Below, in pieces: positions 33,112 through 42,268 of a DNA stretch of 64,000 bases. The notes beneath the pieces are model-generated. The model was not told the origin of the DNA and ran no database searches. It saw only the letters and a program-made list of their open reading frames with translations. The stretch lies in assembly GCF_003149455.1 (NCBI RefSeq), contig NZ_QFFK01000001.1, positions 924,328 through 988,327 of the forward strand. The letters are read 5' to 3'. Each line of letters starts with the position of its first letter. Within the stretch, counting starts at the first letter, position 1. Made by a program: the position numbers and the translations under genes. The DNA is from Chitinophaga deserti (GTDB lineage: Bacteria; Bacteroidota; Bacteroidia; Chitinophagales; Chitinophagaceae).

Positions 33112-33750
33112 TTATTTAGCTGCGGCTACAACGGGTGCCGCTGCTGTTGCTGAATCGGCTACGGGTGCTGCTGTGGCCGGAGCCTCAGGAGCTTTGCCTC
33201 CGTTCTGCATGTTCTTGATATAGCCTACCACTTTCCAACGCTGTTCAATATCCAGCTGGCTGGCATAGCTGCCCATCACGTTGAATCCATAAGTGATTAC
33301 GTGGAAGATACGTCCTTCAGTATATCCGAGCACTTTACCGGTGAGGAATGCCGGAGGTGCAGCAGGATAAGGCCCGTCGCCGCCTTTGTACAGCGGTCCG
33401 TTACCATCCAGTTTCTGACCATGGCAAACGCCGCAGTAGATGTCGTACAGACGCTTCCCTTCATCCAGACCTGCTTTATCGAGCACCAGGGGATTGCGAC
33501 CCAGGTTGGCTTGCGCCGTGTCTTCCGCTTTCAGGTGATACGGCAGCATAGCGCCGCGCTTCACCGTTCCTTCCACGGGCTTCATGCTCGCCAGACGGGC
33601 GCTGTAGAACTCGTATGCACGGGACTCGTACATATCGGGCGCATAAATCTTGCCGGGATTTCTATGGTGCGGCCCCTTATTCCCGCAGGATGCCAGGAAG
33701 GCGCCCCCTGCTAAGGCTGCTACAATCAGTATGTTGGAAGTCCTTTTCAT
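33112..33750 (-). CDS. actE: Alternative complex III subunit ActE, mono-heme cytochrome c lipoprotein
   Basis: A 212-residue lipoprotein: a signal peptide with acylation at C22 (AFLASCGNKG), then a class I cytochrome c domain with one CxxCH (YCGVCHGQKLDGNG) and a methionine ligand probably in YGFNVMGSYASQL. It passes electrons from ACIII to the oxidase or to a soluble carrier. The Ala/Pro-rich C-terminal tail (about 25 residues) is of low complexity. It sits between actD and actF. Confidence 0.93.
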   Translation of the reverse strand: MKRTSNILIVAALAGGAFLASCGNKGPHHRNPGKIYAPDMYESRAYEFYSARLASMKPVEGTVKRGAMLPYHLKAEDTAQANLGRNPLVLDKAGLDEGKRLYDIYCGVCHGQKLDGNGPLYKGGDGPYPAAPPAFLTGKVLGYTEGRIFHVITYGFNVMGSYASQLDIEQRWKVVGYIKNMQNGGKAPEAPATAAPVADSATAAAPVVAAAK

Positions 33751-33853
33751 CCGATATTAATTGTCTTTTCAGTTGTCAGACAGTACCATTCCGGTCCTGC
33801 CCTCCTTTATGTTGTCAAAACTGATCTATCTGTCTCTTTTCGTGCCCGACGAA

Positions 33854-34426
33854 TTATTTCGCAAACACTTTGTCTTCCTTGTCGAAGCGGCCTAACCACC
33901 ATCCGGCCTCAGCCGTCTGCTCGTTAATCTCCTTCGCACCTACGCTGCTCAGGAAGCCTTTCACCTCTTCCGCGCTTGTCTTGTCAGACAGCTCGATCGC
34001 CATTACAAACAGATCATCTGTCTGGCGGGGGTGGAAAATGTGCTTCTTCACAAACGGAGCCATCTGGCAGAGGTACATGAACGTCATTACCATCCCTACT
34101 GCTGAAAACAATACCGTCAGCTCAAAAGTGATGGGAATAAACGCCGGTAAAGGGAAGTGCGGCTTACCACCGATGTTCATCGGCCAGTCGGTAGTAAATA
34201 CCCAGCCCATGAAAGACAGGGCAGTGGTAGTACCGGTGATGCCGTAAATGAAGCCGGCCGTGTGAAGGCTCGTTTCTCTCAGGCCCATCGCATGATCAAG
34301 ACCATGGATCGGGAACGGAGTGTAAACGTCGTGTATCTTGTAACCGGCCTGGCGTACTTTCTTTACCGCCGGAAACAATACCGCCTCATCATCAAAACTG
34401 CCTACAACAAATTTCTTAACAGCCAT
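33854..34426 (-). CDS. actD: Alternative complex III subunit ActD (DUF3341)
   Basis: A 190-residue membrane subunit with two helices (about 75-95 and 118-140) and a conserved cytoplasmic N-terminal domain (FVVGSFDDEAVLFPAVKKVRQAGYKIHDVYTPFPIHGLD), which is diagnostic of DUF3341/ActD. It has no cofactors. It lies 41 bp after actC on the same strand. Confidence 0.93.
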   Translation of the reverse strand: MAVKKFVVGSFDDEAVLFPAVKKVRQAGYKIHDVYTPFPIHGLDHAMGLRETSLHTAGFIYGITGTTTALSFMGWVFTTDWPMNIGGKPHFPLPAFIPITFELTVLFSAVGMVMTFMYLCQMAPFVKKHIFHPRQTDDLFVMAIELSDKTSAEEVKGFLSSVGAKEINEQTAEAGWWLGRFDKEDKVFAK

Positions 34427-34467
34427 ATGGATAATTATTCTGTATTCCGTTAATCTTAATTCTATTC

Positions 34468-35901
34468 TTAGTGGTGTGTGTTATCATGCGCGAATTTCTC
34501 AACGCTCTGATCTTCGTAAACGTCCATTTTGTCTTTGAAGTTCTTACCGGATGTTTTCAGGATCGATTTGATCTCCGCAACAGCAATTACCGGGAAGTAT
34601 TTCGCGAACAGGAAGTAGCAGGTGAAAAACAGACCGAACGTTCCGAGGTAGAAGCCAACTTCTGGCCAGGACGGACGATAGTAGCTCCAGCTGGACGGCA
34701 GGTAATCGCGGTACAGTGAAGTACAGATGATTACGAAACGCTCAAACCACATACCGATGTTTACGATGATAGACATGATGAACGTTACCATAATGTTCCT
34801 TCTCATCTTGCGGAACCAGAACACCTGCGGAGAAATTACGTTACAGGTCATCATGATCCAGTAAGACCAGCCGAGCGGACCGGCAGCACGGAAGTTATAG
34901 AAGGTATCGAATTCGTATTGAACACCGGAGTACCATGCCATGAACAGCTCGGTAAGGTAGGCAACGCCCACGATAGAACCGGTCAGTACAATCACCTTGT
35001 TCATTGCCTCTACGTGGCCGATGGTGATGTAATCTTCAAGGCCGAGTATTTTACGGGTGATGATCAGCAGTGTTTGTACCATCGCGAAGCCGGAGAAGAT
35101 CGCACCCGCTACGAAGTAGGGAGGGAAGATCGTGGTGTGCCAGCCGGGGATTACGGAGGTAGCAAAGTCAAAAGATACGATGGTGTGTACAGACAGTACC
35201 AGGGGGGTGCTCAAACCGGCGAGAACCAGGGAGAGCGACTCATGACGCTGCCAGTGTTTGGTAGAACCTGTCCAGCCGAAAGAAGCCACGCCGTACAGCA
35301 TTTTCCGCAGCTTGGTTTTGGCACGGTCACGAACGGTTGCGAAGTCAGGCAACAGGCCGGAGTACCAGAACAGGAGGGAAACGGTAAAGTAAGTGGAGAT
35401 CGCGAACACGTCCCAGAGGAGGGGAGAGTTAAAGTTAACCCACAGCGGGCCACGGGTGTTAGGGTAAGGGAGTACGAAGAATGCCATCCATACACGGCCC
35501 ATGTGCCAGATCGGGAACTGGCCCGCGCACATTACCGCAAAGATGGTCATCGCTTCCGCCGCGCGGTTTACCCCTGTACGCCATCCCTGGCGGAACAGCA
35601 GGAGGATGGCGGAGATCAGTGTACCGGCGTGACCGATACCTACCCACCATACGAAGTTGGTAATGTCCCAACCCCAACCGATCGTTTTGTTCAGGTTCCA
35701 CACACCTGTACCGAAGTAAACCTCCCAGAAAACGGAGAATACACCGAACAGCAGCAGGAGAATGGAGATGAATAAGCCTATATACCACAGTTTCCCAGGT
35801 TTCGCTTCAATAGGACTAATAATGTCCTCCGTTACCTGGTGATAATCCTTAACCCCATCTACTAAAGGTTCTCTCAGTGTGGATTCGTACTTCAAATGCA
35901 T
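34468..35901 (-). CDS. actC: Alternative complex III subunit ActC (NrfD/PsrC family)
   Basis: A 477-residue membrane protein with ten predicted helices, the main menaquinol-binding subunit of ACIII. Landmarks are WGWDITNFVWWVGIGHAGTLISAILLL and VHTIVSFDFATSVIPGWHTTIFPPYFVAGAI, both conserved in NrfD-like quinol subunits. It follows actB after 120 bp and precedes actD. Together with ActB it forms the quinol oxidation site facing the periplasm. Confidence 0.95.
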   Translation of the reverse strand: MHLKYESTLREPLVDGVKDYHQVTEDIISPIEAKPGKLWYIGLFISILLLLFGVFSVFWEVYFGTGVWNLNKTIGWGWDITNFVWWVGIGHAGTLISAILLLFRQGWRTGVNRAAEAMTIFAVMCAGQFPIWHMGRVWMAFFVLPYPNTRGPLWVNFNSPLLWDVFAISTYFTVSLLFWYSGLLPDFATVRDRAKTKLRKMLYGVASFGWTGSTKHWQRHESLSLVLAGLSTPLVLSVHTIVSFDFATSVIPGWHTTIFPPYFVAGAIFSGFAMVQTLLIITRKILGLEDYITIGHVEAMNKVIVLTGSIVGVAYLTELFMAWYSGVQYEFDTFYNFRAAGPLGWSYWIMMTCNVISPQVFWFRKMRRNIMVTFIMSIIVNIGMWFERFVIICTSLYRDYLPSSWSYYRPSWPEVGFYLGTFGLFFTCYFLFAKYFPVIAVAEIKSILKTSGKNFKDKMDVYEDQSVEKFAHDNTHH

Positions 35902-36021
35902 AGTATTTCGAGCTTTGCTCGTCCCGGCCCGGAGCCGGAACTAAGTTGTTTCAAAACTTAAAACTGTTTCTTAACTAGTTCTGTCATTCTTGTCCCTCCC
36001 TTTCGGAAGGGAACGCTATCA

Positions 36022-39000
36022 TTAGTGATGAGCTTTCTCTTCGGTTTTCGCACCGTGTCCTGCGGCTACCGGGGCTGCATCCTTGTTACGGATCTTAGCC
36101 AGGTAGTTGATGGAGGGTAATACGTGCGTTTCTTCCAGTACGTAGTACAGGCGGTCTGTCTGCTCTTCGTTACGAACCTTAAAGATGCGGCTGTCCTTAT
36201 CATTTACGTTACCGAATACGATGGCGCCGGTAGCACAAGCCTGCTGGCAAGCGGTTTTGGCTTCGCCGTCTTTCATGGGGCGGCCTTCTTTCTTCGCGTG
36301 CAGTTTCGCGTCTTGCAGACGCTGTACGCAGAAAGAACATTTTTCCATCGTACCACGGGAGCGAACCACAACATCAGGATTCAGCACCATGCGGGTAAGG
36401 GCATCGTTCATATCAGCAGTATCGTGCAGGTTGCCTTCAAAGCTGTCAGCACCATTCCAGTCTCTCCAGTTGAAGCGGCGGACTTTGTACGGACAGTTGT
36501 TCGCGCAATAGCGGGTACCGATGCAACGGTTATATGCCATCTGGTTAAGACCTTCGGAAGAGTGGTTGGTAGCAGCTACCGGGCAAACGTTTTCGCAGGG
36601 AGCGTTATCGCAGTGCTGGCAGAGCATAGGCTGGAAAACAACTTCAGGGTTGTTCTCGTCTCCGGCGAAGTAGCGGTCGATACGCAGCCAGTGCATTTCG
36701 TGCGCCAGAACCACCTGCTCTTTACCTACAACAGATACGTTGTTCTCCGCTGTACAAGCCACCACGCAGGCGCCGCAGCCGAAGCAGGAGTTCAGGTCGA
36801 TAGACATACCCCATTTGATACCGGGATATTCAAATTTAGTACCGCCGGTATAAAGAGTTCCTTCGTTACGGAAATCTTCACCATAAGTTTCGAAAAGGTG
36901 CTGACGGTCGTGGTTCACTTCTTTCGGGTTCTTGATGAACTCTTCCAGTGTGGTTTCTTTCACGATCGGGCGGCCTTCGTAGCTGTTGTGGGTCTGGGTA
37001 AGACCTACAGCATATTTAGCACCGGTGGCTTCGGCTTTCGCTTCGGTTACGAAGTAATCGAAAGTCTGGCCGTTGTAGGATACGAAAGGATAAGCGTTCG
37101 CTCCCACCTCGCCGGCGGCTTTACCAATGAATTCTTTTTTGCCGCGGCCATAACCTACTGCGATTGCGATCGTATCTTCCTGGATACCAGGTACAATCAG
37201 CAGGGGCAGTTCAACGGTTTTGCCTTTAGCGGTGATTTTCAGAACTTTCTTCTCAGCGTTGATCTCGTAATCGTCGCCCAGTTCCATTTTGAAGGACTTC
37301 GCCAGCTTATTGGATACACAGGCGTAGTTATCCCAGGTAGAACGGGTAATCGGATCGGGCATTTCCTGGAGCCAGGGGTTGTTTGCTTCTTTACCGTTAC
37401 CGATGGCTACTTTCTCATACACTACCAGTTCGAGGCCGGAAGTTTTAGGTGTACCGATTTTGGCGGCAGCGGCAGCAACATCTCCTGTGAAGGAAGCACC
37501 ACCCATTGCGGGGGCTGTAGCCGGTTCGATGATACCGTCCTGCAGGGTTTTGTCCCATGCACCCTGAGAGCCAAGGCGCGTGATCCATTCGTTCTTCAGG
37601 TAATCTACCCAGGCGGTAGTGTTACCGGTCCAGGTCAGCAGGGAGTCCTGGAAAGCACGGGTTTTGAACAGCGGAGCGATGGTAGGCTGGATAAAGCCAT
37701 AGTAACCGCTGCGTGGCTCGGCATCACCCCAGCTTTCGAGGTAGTGATGGTCGGGCAGAATGTATTTGCACAGCTCGGTGGTTTCGTCGTAACGGTCGTT
37801 GAAGGAGATCGATACGCCGGCTTTCTGAACACCGGAGATGAATTTGGCAGCGTCGAAATAGTCGTAAGCGGGGTTAACGCCGTAAACGATCAGTGCTCCT
37901 ACGGAGCCTGCGTTCAGGTCGCTCACCAGCTGTTGCATATCAGCGTCGATACCTTGTTTGTAGTTAACGTTAGCAGCCCAGTCGATGGTAGAACCGTTGG
38001 AACCCGCCAGGTTGTTGATGGCGTTTACCAGGATCTGCACATTCACATCGTTAGAGCCAGACACCACGAGCGCCTTACCGGGGTTAGCCTGGATGGCTTT
38101 AGCCGCTTTGGCGATACCTTCTTTCAGACGGGTATTGGCGATAGCAGGGGCAGAAACGCCGCCACCAAGGGCAGCGAGGAGTGCCTGTGCTACAACGCCG
38201 GCTTCGGAAGGACGGTGAGTGAAGCGTTCGTCAGCATTTGCGCCGGTGAGGCTCATCATGCTTTCGAAATGGAAGTGCTTGCTCATTTCGGGGTTCTTCG
38301 CATTGATCTTCCGGGTTTCACCGTATTGACCGGAAAACTCGGCGGGGTTCAGCCAGGTACCGAGGAAGTCGGCGCCAAGGCTAACGATCACTTTAGCGTT
38401 CTCGAAATGGTAAGCAGGGAGGGTGCGTTTGCCATAGGATGCCTCGTTAGCGAGGAGCATACCGGAATAGGAAACGGCATCGTATGTTACGTGACGGCTA
38501 CCGGGATATTTCGCCAGGAATTCGCCGATCAGTTTCTTAGTGGTAGGACTGATAATGGTAGAGGTCAGCAGTGCTACTGATTTCCCGGAAAGGGCAGCGG
38601 CGATCTGTTTGTCCAGCTCAGCATATTGCAGTTCCTGGATGCGCTTTGCCAGATCAGTTTCCTTGTTCTTGTTATTGATACCGGGGAAACGGAGACGGGC
38701 TACGTCATATAAAGAAAGAACGGAAGCTTGTACGCGGGCAGTGGTGGCACCTTTGGTGATGGCAGACATTTCGTTGCCTTCTACCTTGATGGGGCGGCCC
38801 TCACGGGTTTTCACCACCAGGGGAACGTACTCACCGTCTACTGCATAAGCGGAAGCATAATAGTTGGGAACACCGGGGGTAATATCTTCCGGTTTGTTTA
38901 CGTAAGGGATAGCCTTCTTTACAGGGATATCACAGCTTGCTGCGATGGTAGCGGCAGCGGTGGTGAACCCGAGGTATTTCAGGAAATCCCGGCGAGGGGT

Positions 39001-39129
39001 GGTTGCGCCCAGAAAACTTTCACTCTCTTCAAAGGGCAAATCTTCCCTGAATTCGTTTTTCACAGCCTCCTGATGCGAAGTGGTATTGTGCAACTCCTCC
39101 AAGCCTTTCCAATACTTTTTTTGCTCCAT
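36022..39129 (-). CDS. actB: Alternative complex III subunit ActB (molybdopterin-like domain fused to Fe-S subunit)
   Basis: A 1035-residue periplasmic iron-sulfur subunit. The N-terminus carries a Tat-like RRDFLK (46-51) ahead of a short hydrophobic region. Residues about 100-770 resemble a molybdopterin oxidoreductase but, as known for ActB, this domain does not hold the cofactor. The C-terminal 260 residues contain four cysteine clusters: CFGCGACVVAC, CQHCDNAPCENVC, CIGTRYCANNC and CSFCVQRL with CQQAC. It lies between actA and actC. A long open frame on the opposite strand is a codon-bias shadow. Confidence 0.95.
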   Translation of the reverse strand: MEQKKYWKGLEELHNTTSHQEAVKNEFREDLPFEESESFLGATTPRRDFLKYLGFTTAAATIAASCDIPVKKAIPYVNKPEDITPGVPNYYASAYAVDGEYVPLVVKTREGRPIKVEGNEMSAITKGATTARVQASVLSLYDVARLRFPGINNKNKETDLAKRIQELQYAELDKQIAAALSGKSVALLTSTIISPTTKKLIGEFLAKYPGSRHVTYDAVSYSGMLLANEASYGKRTLPAYHFENAKVIVSLGADFLGTWLNPAEFSGQYGETRKINAKNPEMSKHFHFESMMSLTGANADERFTHRPSEAGVVAQALLAALGGGVSAPAIANTRLKEGIAKAAKAIQANPGKALVVSGSNDVNVQILVNAINNLAGSNGSTIDWAANVNYKQGIDADMQQLVSDLNAGSVGALIVYGVNPAYDYFDAAKFISGVQKAGVSISFNDRYDETTELCKYILPDHHYLESWGDAEPRSGYYGFIQPTIAPLFKTRAFQDSLLTWTGNTTAWVDYLKNEWITRLGSQGAWDKTLQDGIIEPATAPAMGGASFTGDVAAAAAKIGTPKTSGLELVVYEKVAIGNGKEANNPWLQEMPDPITRSTWDNYACVSNKLAKSFKMELGDDYEINAEKKVLKITAKGKTVELPLLIVPGIQEDTIAIAVGYGRGKKEFIGKAAGEVGANAYPFVSYNGQTFDYFVTEAKAEATGAKYAVGLTQTHNSYEGRPIVKETTLEEFIKNPKEVNHDRQHLFETYGEDFRNEGTLYTGGTKFEYPGIKWGMSIDLNSCFGCGACVVACTAENNVSVVGKEQVVLAHEMHWLRIDRYFAGDENNPEVVFQPMLCQHCDNAPCENVCPVAATNHSSEGLNQMAYNRCIGTRYCANNCPYKVRRFNWRDWNGADSFEGNLHDTADMNDALTRMVLNPDVVVRSRGTMEKCSFCVQRLQDAKLHAKKEGRPMKDGEAKTACQQACATGAIVFGNVNDKDSRIFKVRNEEQTDRLYYVLEETHVLPSINYLAKIRNKDAAPVAAGHGAKTEEKAHH

Positions 39130-39192
39130 GTGATTATTTATATCGCGTTACGATTTGAAAATTTAGTCTGATCTTTTTATCTGATCTATTGA

Positions 39193-40470
39193 TTAGTAGT
39201 GGCACTTCTGGCACTCTGTACCGCCCAGCATTTCAACAGTTACACTGTCTACTTTACCGGATTTTACATCGTTATGCAGCTTTTCGAAGATGCTGTAGTA
39301 GTTATTTTCAGCAAACTGCACTTTCGTGGTACGGTGGCAGTTCACGCACCAGCCCATAGACAGGTCGGCGAACTGTTTTACTTCATCCATATCCTGAATA
39401 TTGCCGTGGCAGGTCTGGCATTGTACTTTACCTGCGCTTACGTGCTGGGAGTGGTTGAAGTAAACGTGGTCGGGCAGGCTGTGAATCTTCTTCCATTCGA
39501 TCGGCTGTGCGGGTTTGGTGTAACGACCTGCGTCTTTATCCCAACCGATATGATCGTACAGTTTCTGAATCTCAGCAGTACCGTTTACTTTCTTGCCTTC
39601 AGCAGTGAACAGGTCCGGACCGGTATATTCGGTAACAGCCTTGTGGCAGTTCATACACACGTTCTCCGAAGGGATCATGGCATGCTTGCTCTTTTCAGCG
39701 GAAGAGTGGCAGTAAAGACAGTTGATCTGATTGATACCTGCGTGCACCTTGTGAGAGTAGAAGATGGGTTGCTCCGGCATGTAACCATCCTGACGGCCCA
39801 GGTTAATTGCTCCCTGGATAGTGTAGTAGCCGCCAACGATAAAGAGCACCAGGATGCAGAGGGCGATGTAAACTTTGTTTTTGTAGAAAGGAACCGGCTC
39901 AATGGTATCATGACCTTCTTTCTCAGATGCCAGTTTGTTCAGGTTACTGTTGATCTGCATGAGGATCACCGCTACGATCGCGAGGATCAGGGTGATGATG
40001 CCGAACAGCAGGCTGTTGTTTCCTGAATCTTTACCATCAGCACCGGCAGCTCCACCACCTGCAGCAGCCTTATCGCCACCTACAGGCTTAGACTCTTCCT
40101 GCTGAACGAATGCGAGGATATTGTCGATATCAGCATCAGTCAGTGAAGGGAAGTTTGTCATCGGCAGCTTATTGTAAGCGTTGAACAGATCAACGGCATA
40201 CTTGTCGCCACTGGCAATAACGGACGCGGAGTTGCGGATCCACTTGTGAAGCAGCGCCTTATCAGCCCACCTGCTTTCAACACCTGCGAGCGCAGGGCCT
40301 GTCAGTTTTTTGTGCACATTGTGACAAGAAGCACAATTCTGCTGAAATAGCGTCTTACCTGCACCAGGATCTGCTGCCTGCGCGTTGGAGATGGAACAAA
40401 CCAGCCCCGCGCATAGGATAAGAACACTCACAAATTGCTTACGCAAACGAATGGAAACACGACGATACAC
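39193..40470 (-). CDS. actA: Alternative complex III subunit ActA, six-heme cytochrome c
   Basis: A 425-residue protein with a signal peptide (1-32), a mono-heme cytochrome c domain (C46-H50, CASCH), an Ala/Gly-rich linker, two membrane segments (about 153-171 and 200-219), then a pentaheme part with CxxCH at C251, C272, C351, C375 and C420, the last at the extreme C-terminus. Typical ActA has the pentaheme part; the N-terminal extra heme makes six. It is the first gene of the respiratory block, with a promoter about 50 bp upstream. Confidence 0.95.
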   Translation of the reverse strand: MYRRVSIRLRKQFVSVLILCAGLVCSISNAQAADPGAGKTLFQQNCASCHNVHKKLTGPALAGVESRWADKALLHKWIRNSASVIASGDKYAVDLFNAYNKLPMTNFPSLTDADIDNILAFVQQEESKPVGGDKAAAGGGAAGADGKDSGNNSLLFGIITLILAIVAVILMQINSNLNKLASEKEGHDTIEPVPFYKNKVYIALCILVLFIVGGYYTIQGAINLGRQDGYMPEQPIFYSHKVHAGINQINCLYCHSSAEKSKHAMIPSENVCMNCHKAVTEYTGPDLFTAEGKKVNGTAEIQKLYDHIGWDKDAGRYTKPAQPIEWKKIHSLPDHVYFNHSQHVSAGKVQCQTCHGNIQDMDEVKQFADLSMGWCVNCHRTTKVQFAENNYYSIFEKLHNDVKSGKVDSVTVEMLGGTECQKCHY

Positions 40471-40517
40471 AGCCTATTTAGTTTAGATTTGACCTAAGGT
40501 TTCTTTAAAAGTGCCAG

Positions 40518-40550
40518 CAAAAATAAGACAGAATGTTGACAATTTACCAA
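40518..40550 (-). promoter_or_regulatory. Promoter of the act-cox respiratory block
   Basis: On the minus strand a -7 box TATTTTTG (40518-40525) is preceded by TTG 22 bp upstream, within the 17-23 bp allowed in Bacteroidota. The leader before actA would be about 42 nt. Confidence 0.55.
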
Positions 40551-40749
40551 CAAACGAAAAAAAATTGTCCTTGTTTTGAAAGCACTTTTTATATAACATC
40601 CGCGAAGCCATCTTCGCTGAAATTACTTCCTGTGGCTGATTTCGGCTACCCTCTATCCCTCTCTCGCCTATACGCACACACCAATTCCTGATAAAAATCA
40701 TATTTCCCCCAAATGGGGATAACGCCGATAACAGTAATACTATTTTTGC

Positions 40750-40983
40750 ATGGAGAATTCAACCGGACTGACGGATAGTGCCTCACCTGTAGTTGTTCCT
40801 GACCGGATAAGTGATACTTCAACCTACAACAATATACACATAAGAAGGTTGTATTGCCATGATTTTGCGCATTCTCACAGGATGATTTTCCTCACCTCCT
40901 TCCCGCATGGCCAGGGCGGATACTTAAATTTATGGAAATTTAGCGTTACCGGGAATGGTTATCTGCCTATTTTTGTGACTTAA
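40750..40983 (+). CDS. Doubtful 77-residue open frame upstream of purN
   Basis: ATG to TAA gives 77 residues with no recognisable domain, signal or membrane segment. A -7 box (TATTTTTG, 40741-40748) lies one base before the ATG, too close for the start codon to be transcribed in the usual way, and a second -7 box for purN lies inside its end. I list it because it fills the gap 40471-40996, but it is probably not translated. Confidence 0.2.
   Translation: MENSTGLTDSASPVVVPDRISDTSTYNNIHIRRLYCHDFAHSHRMIFLTSFPHGQGGYLNLWKFSVTGNGYLPIFVT
40968..40975 (+). promoter_or_regulatory. -7 promoter box of purN
   Basis: TATTTTTG lies 21 bp before the proposed TTG start at 40997, giving a leader of about 15 nt. 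Confidence 0.5.
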
Positions 40984-40996
40984 TTAATTGATCAGC

Positions 40997-41560
40997 TTGA
41001 AAAACATCGCCATTTTCGCCTCCGGAACCGGCTCAAATGCCCGGAAAATCATCGATCACCTTAAAGGATCTCCCAGCATCCGGGTTGCCGCCATCGTTTC
41101 CAATAAACCGGACGCAGGAGTCCTCCAGATCGCCGCCAGTGAAAATATACCTTCTTATATAATAGATAAAGAAGCCTTCTTCAGGGGAGACACTTATGTT
41201 AAATTGATGCAGGACCTTCACATCGATCTGATCGTACTCGCAGGCTTCCTCTGGAAAGTACCCGCCAACCTCGTACAGGCTTTCCCCAACAAGATCATTA
41301 ACATCCACCCCGCCCTGCTTCCCAAATATGGGGGTAAAGGCATGTACGGCCACTTCGTTCATGAAGCAGTTATTGCCGCCGGCGACCCCGAAAGCGGTAT
41401 CACCATCCACTTCGTCAATGAAAAATATGACGACGGCGCCACCATCCTCCAGGAAAAATGCACCATCACTCCCGGCGATACCCCCCAGTCCCTCGCCCAA
41501 AAAGTACTGGCACTCGAACACAAATGGTTCCCCGTTATTGTGGAACGATTATTGACCTGA
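40997..41560 (+). CDS. purN: Phosphoribosylglycinamide formyltransferase
   Basis: A 187-residue purine synthesis enzyme that transfers a formyl group from 10-formyl-THF to GAR. Visible are the phosphate loop FASGTGSNARKI at the start, the catalytic N and H in INIHPALLPKYGG, and the catalytic Asp in DDGATIL. No ATG is available: the natural start (KNIAIFASGTG) is preceded by TTG at 40997, with another TTG at 40988. A -7 box 21 bp upstream supports this start. It is followed by an OMP-like gene after 57 bp. Confidence 0.93.
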   Translation: MKNIAIFASGTGSNARKIIDHLKGSPSIRVAAIVSNKPDAGVLQIAASENIPSYIIDKEAFFRGDTYVKLMQDLHIDLIVLAGFLWKVPANLVQAFPNKIINIHPALLPKYGGKGMYGHFVHEAVIAAGDPESGITIHFVNEKYDDGATILQEKCTITPGDTPQSLAQKVLALEHKWFPVIVERLLT

Positions 41561-41617
41561 TTCCCGTAAGGCGGGTCTCACACCCCCGCCTCATCCTCCC
41601 TCTAACCCGGCAGACGT

Positions 41618-42268
41618 ATGAAAAGAATCTTTACCATTCTTCTCCTTGCAGCAGCTACCTCCGTACACGCGCAGGATGAGCCCTTCCGCAAACGCACCTA
41701 CATCAAAGTCAATCCCACCACCATTATTAATGAGCTGGACCTTTACCTGGAGCAGGACCTCTCCGAAACCCTGAGCCTCGAACTGGGCGTTTCCGGCATT
41801 TATACCGATTACCCCGATTACGTATTCTTTAAAAGGATCAATATCGGAAAGGAAAACCCGGGCATCTCCACCGAGCAGTTTGTGGAAGGCCGCGGCTTTG
41901 GCTTCCGGGCCGGACTTAAATGGTACCTCGTACGCAGGAACACCGCCATCCGCATGGCAGGCACTTACTTCGAACCCGTTCTGCTCTTCAAGAAAGTATT
42001 TTATGCAAATGAAAAGGTCACGCTCAATGGCGCGACCTTCGAAAATTCAGGCGATAAAAATGTTTATGGACTCCAGCTCCTCCTTGGCCGCCAGATGACC
42101 CGGGGCCGGTTCATCCTCGATCCCTACCTCGGTGTAGGCGTCCGCAGTAAAGTTTACACTGCCACCACCCACCACCTGGAAGGTATGTCGGTTATTGCTA
42201 AACATGATGAAGCCATTAAATATCTTCCCAGCATCCACCTTGGCATCAAGGTAGGCCTCCACCTCTGA
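41618..42268 (+). CDS. Putative outer membrane beta-barrel protein
   Basis: A 216-residue protein with a signal peptide (MKRIFTILLLAAATSVHAQ). The mature part alternates polar and hydrophobic residues in short strands (GRGFGFRAGLKWYLV, FILDPYLGVGVRSKVY) and ends in a hydrophobic strand (SIHLGIKVGLHL), as in eight-stranded barrels, possibly DUF3575-like. The function is unknown. It ends exactly where the convergent TonB receptor gene ends (the stop codons abut at 42268/42269) and no terminator is seen between them. Confidence 0.75.
   Translation: MKRIFTILLLAAATSVHAQDEPFRKRTYIKVNPTTIINELDLYLEQDLSETLSLELGVSGIYTDYPDYVFFKRINIGKENPGISTEQFVEGRGFGFRAGLKWYLVRRNTAIRMAGTYFEPVLLFKKVFYANEKVTLNGATFENSGDKNVYGLQLLLGRQMTRGRFILDPYLGVGVRSKVYTATTHHLEGMSVIAKHDEAIKYLPSIHLGIKVGLHL

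Noticed and set aside
36124..38580. An 818-residue open frame opposite actB
   Set aside because: actB is certain from its Fe-S motifs and gene order. The opposite frame has no domain and arises from codon bias (few stops on the complement of GC-rich codons).
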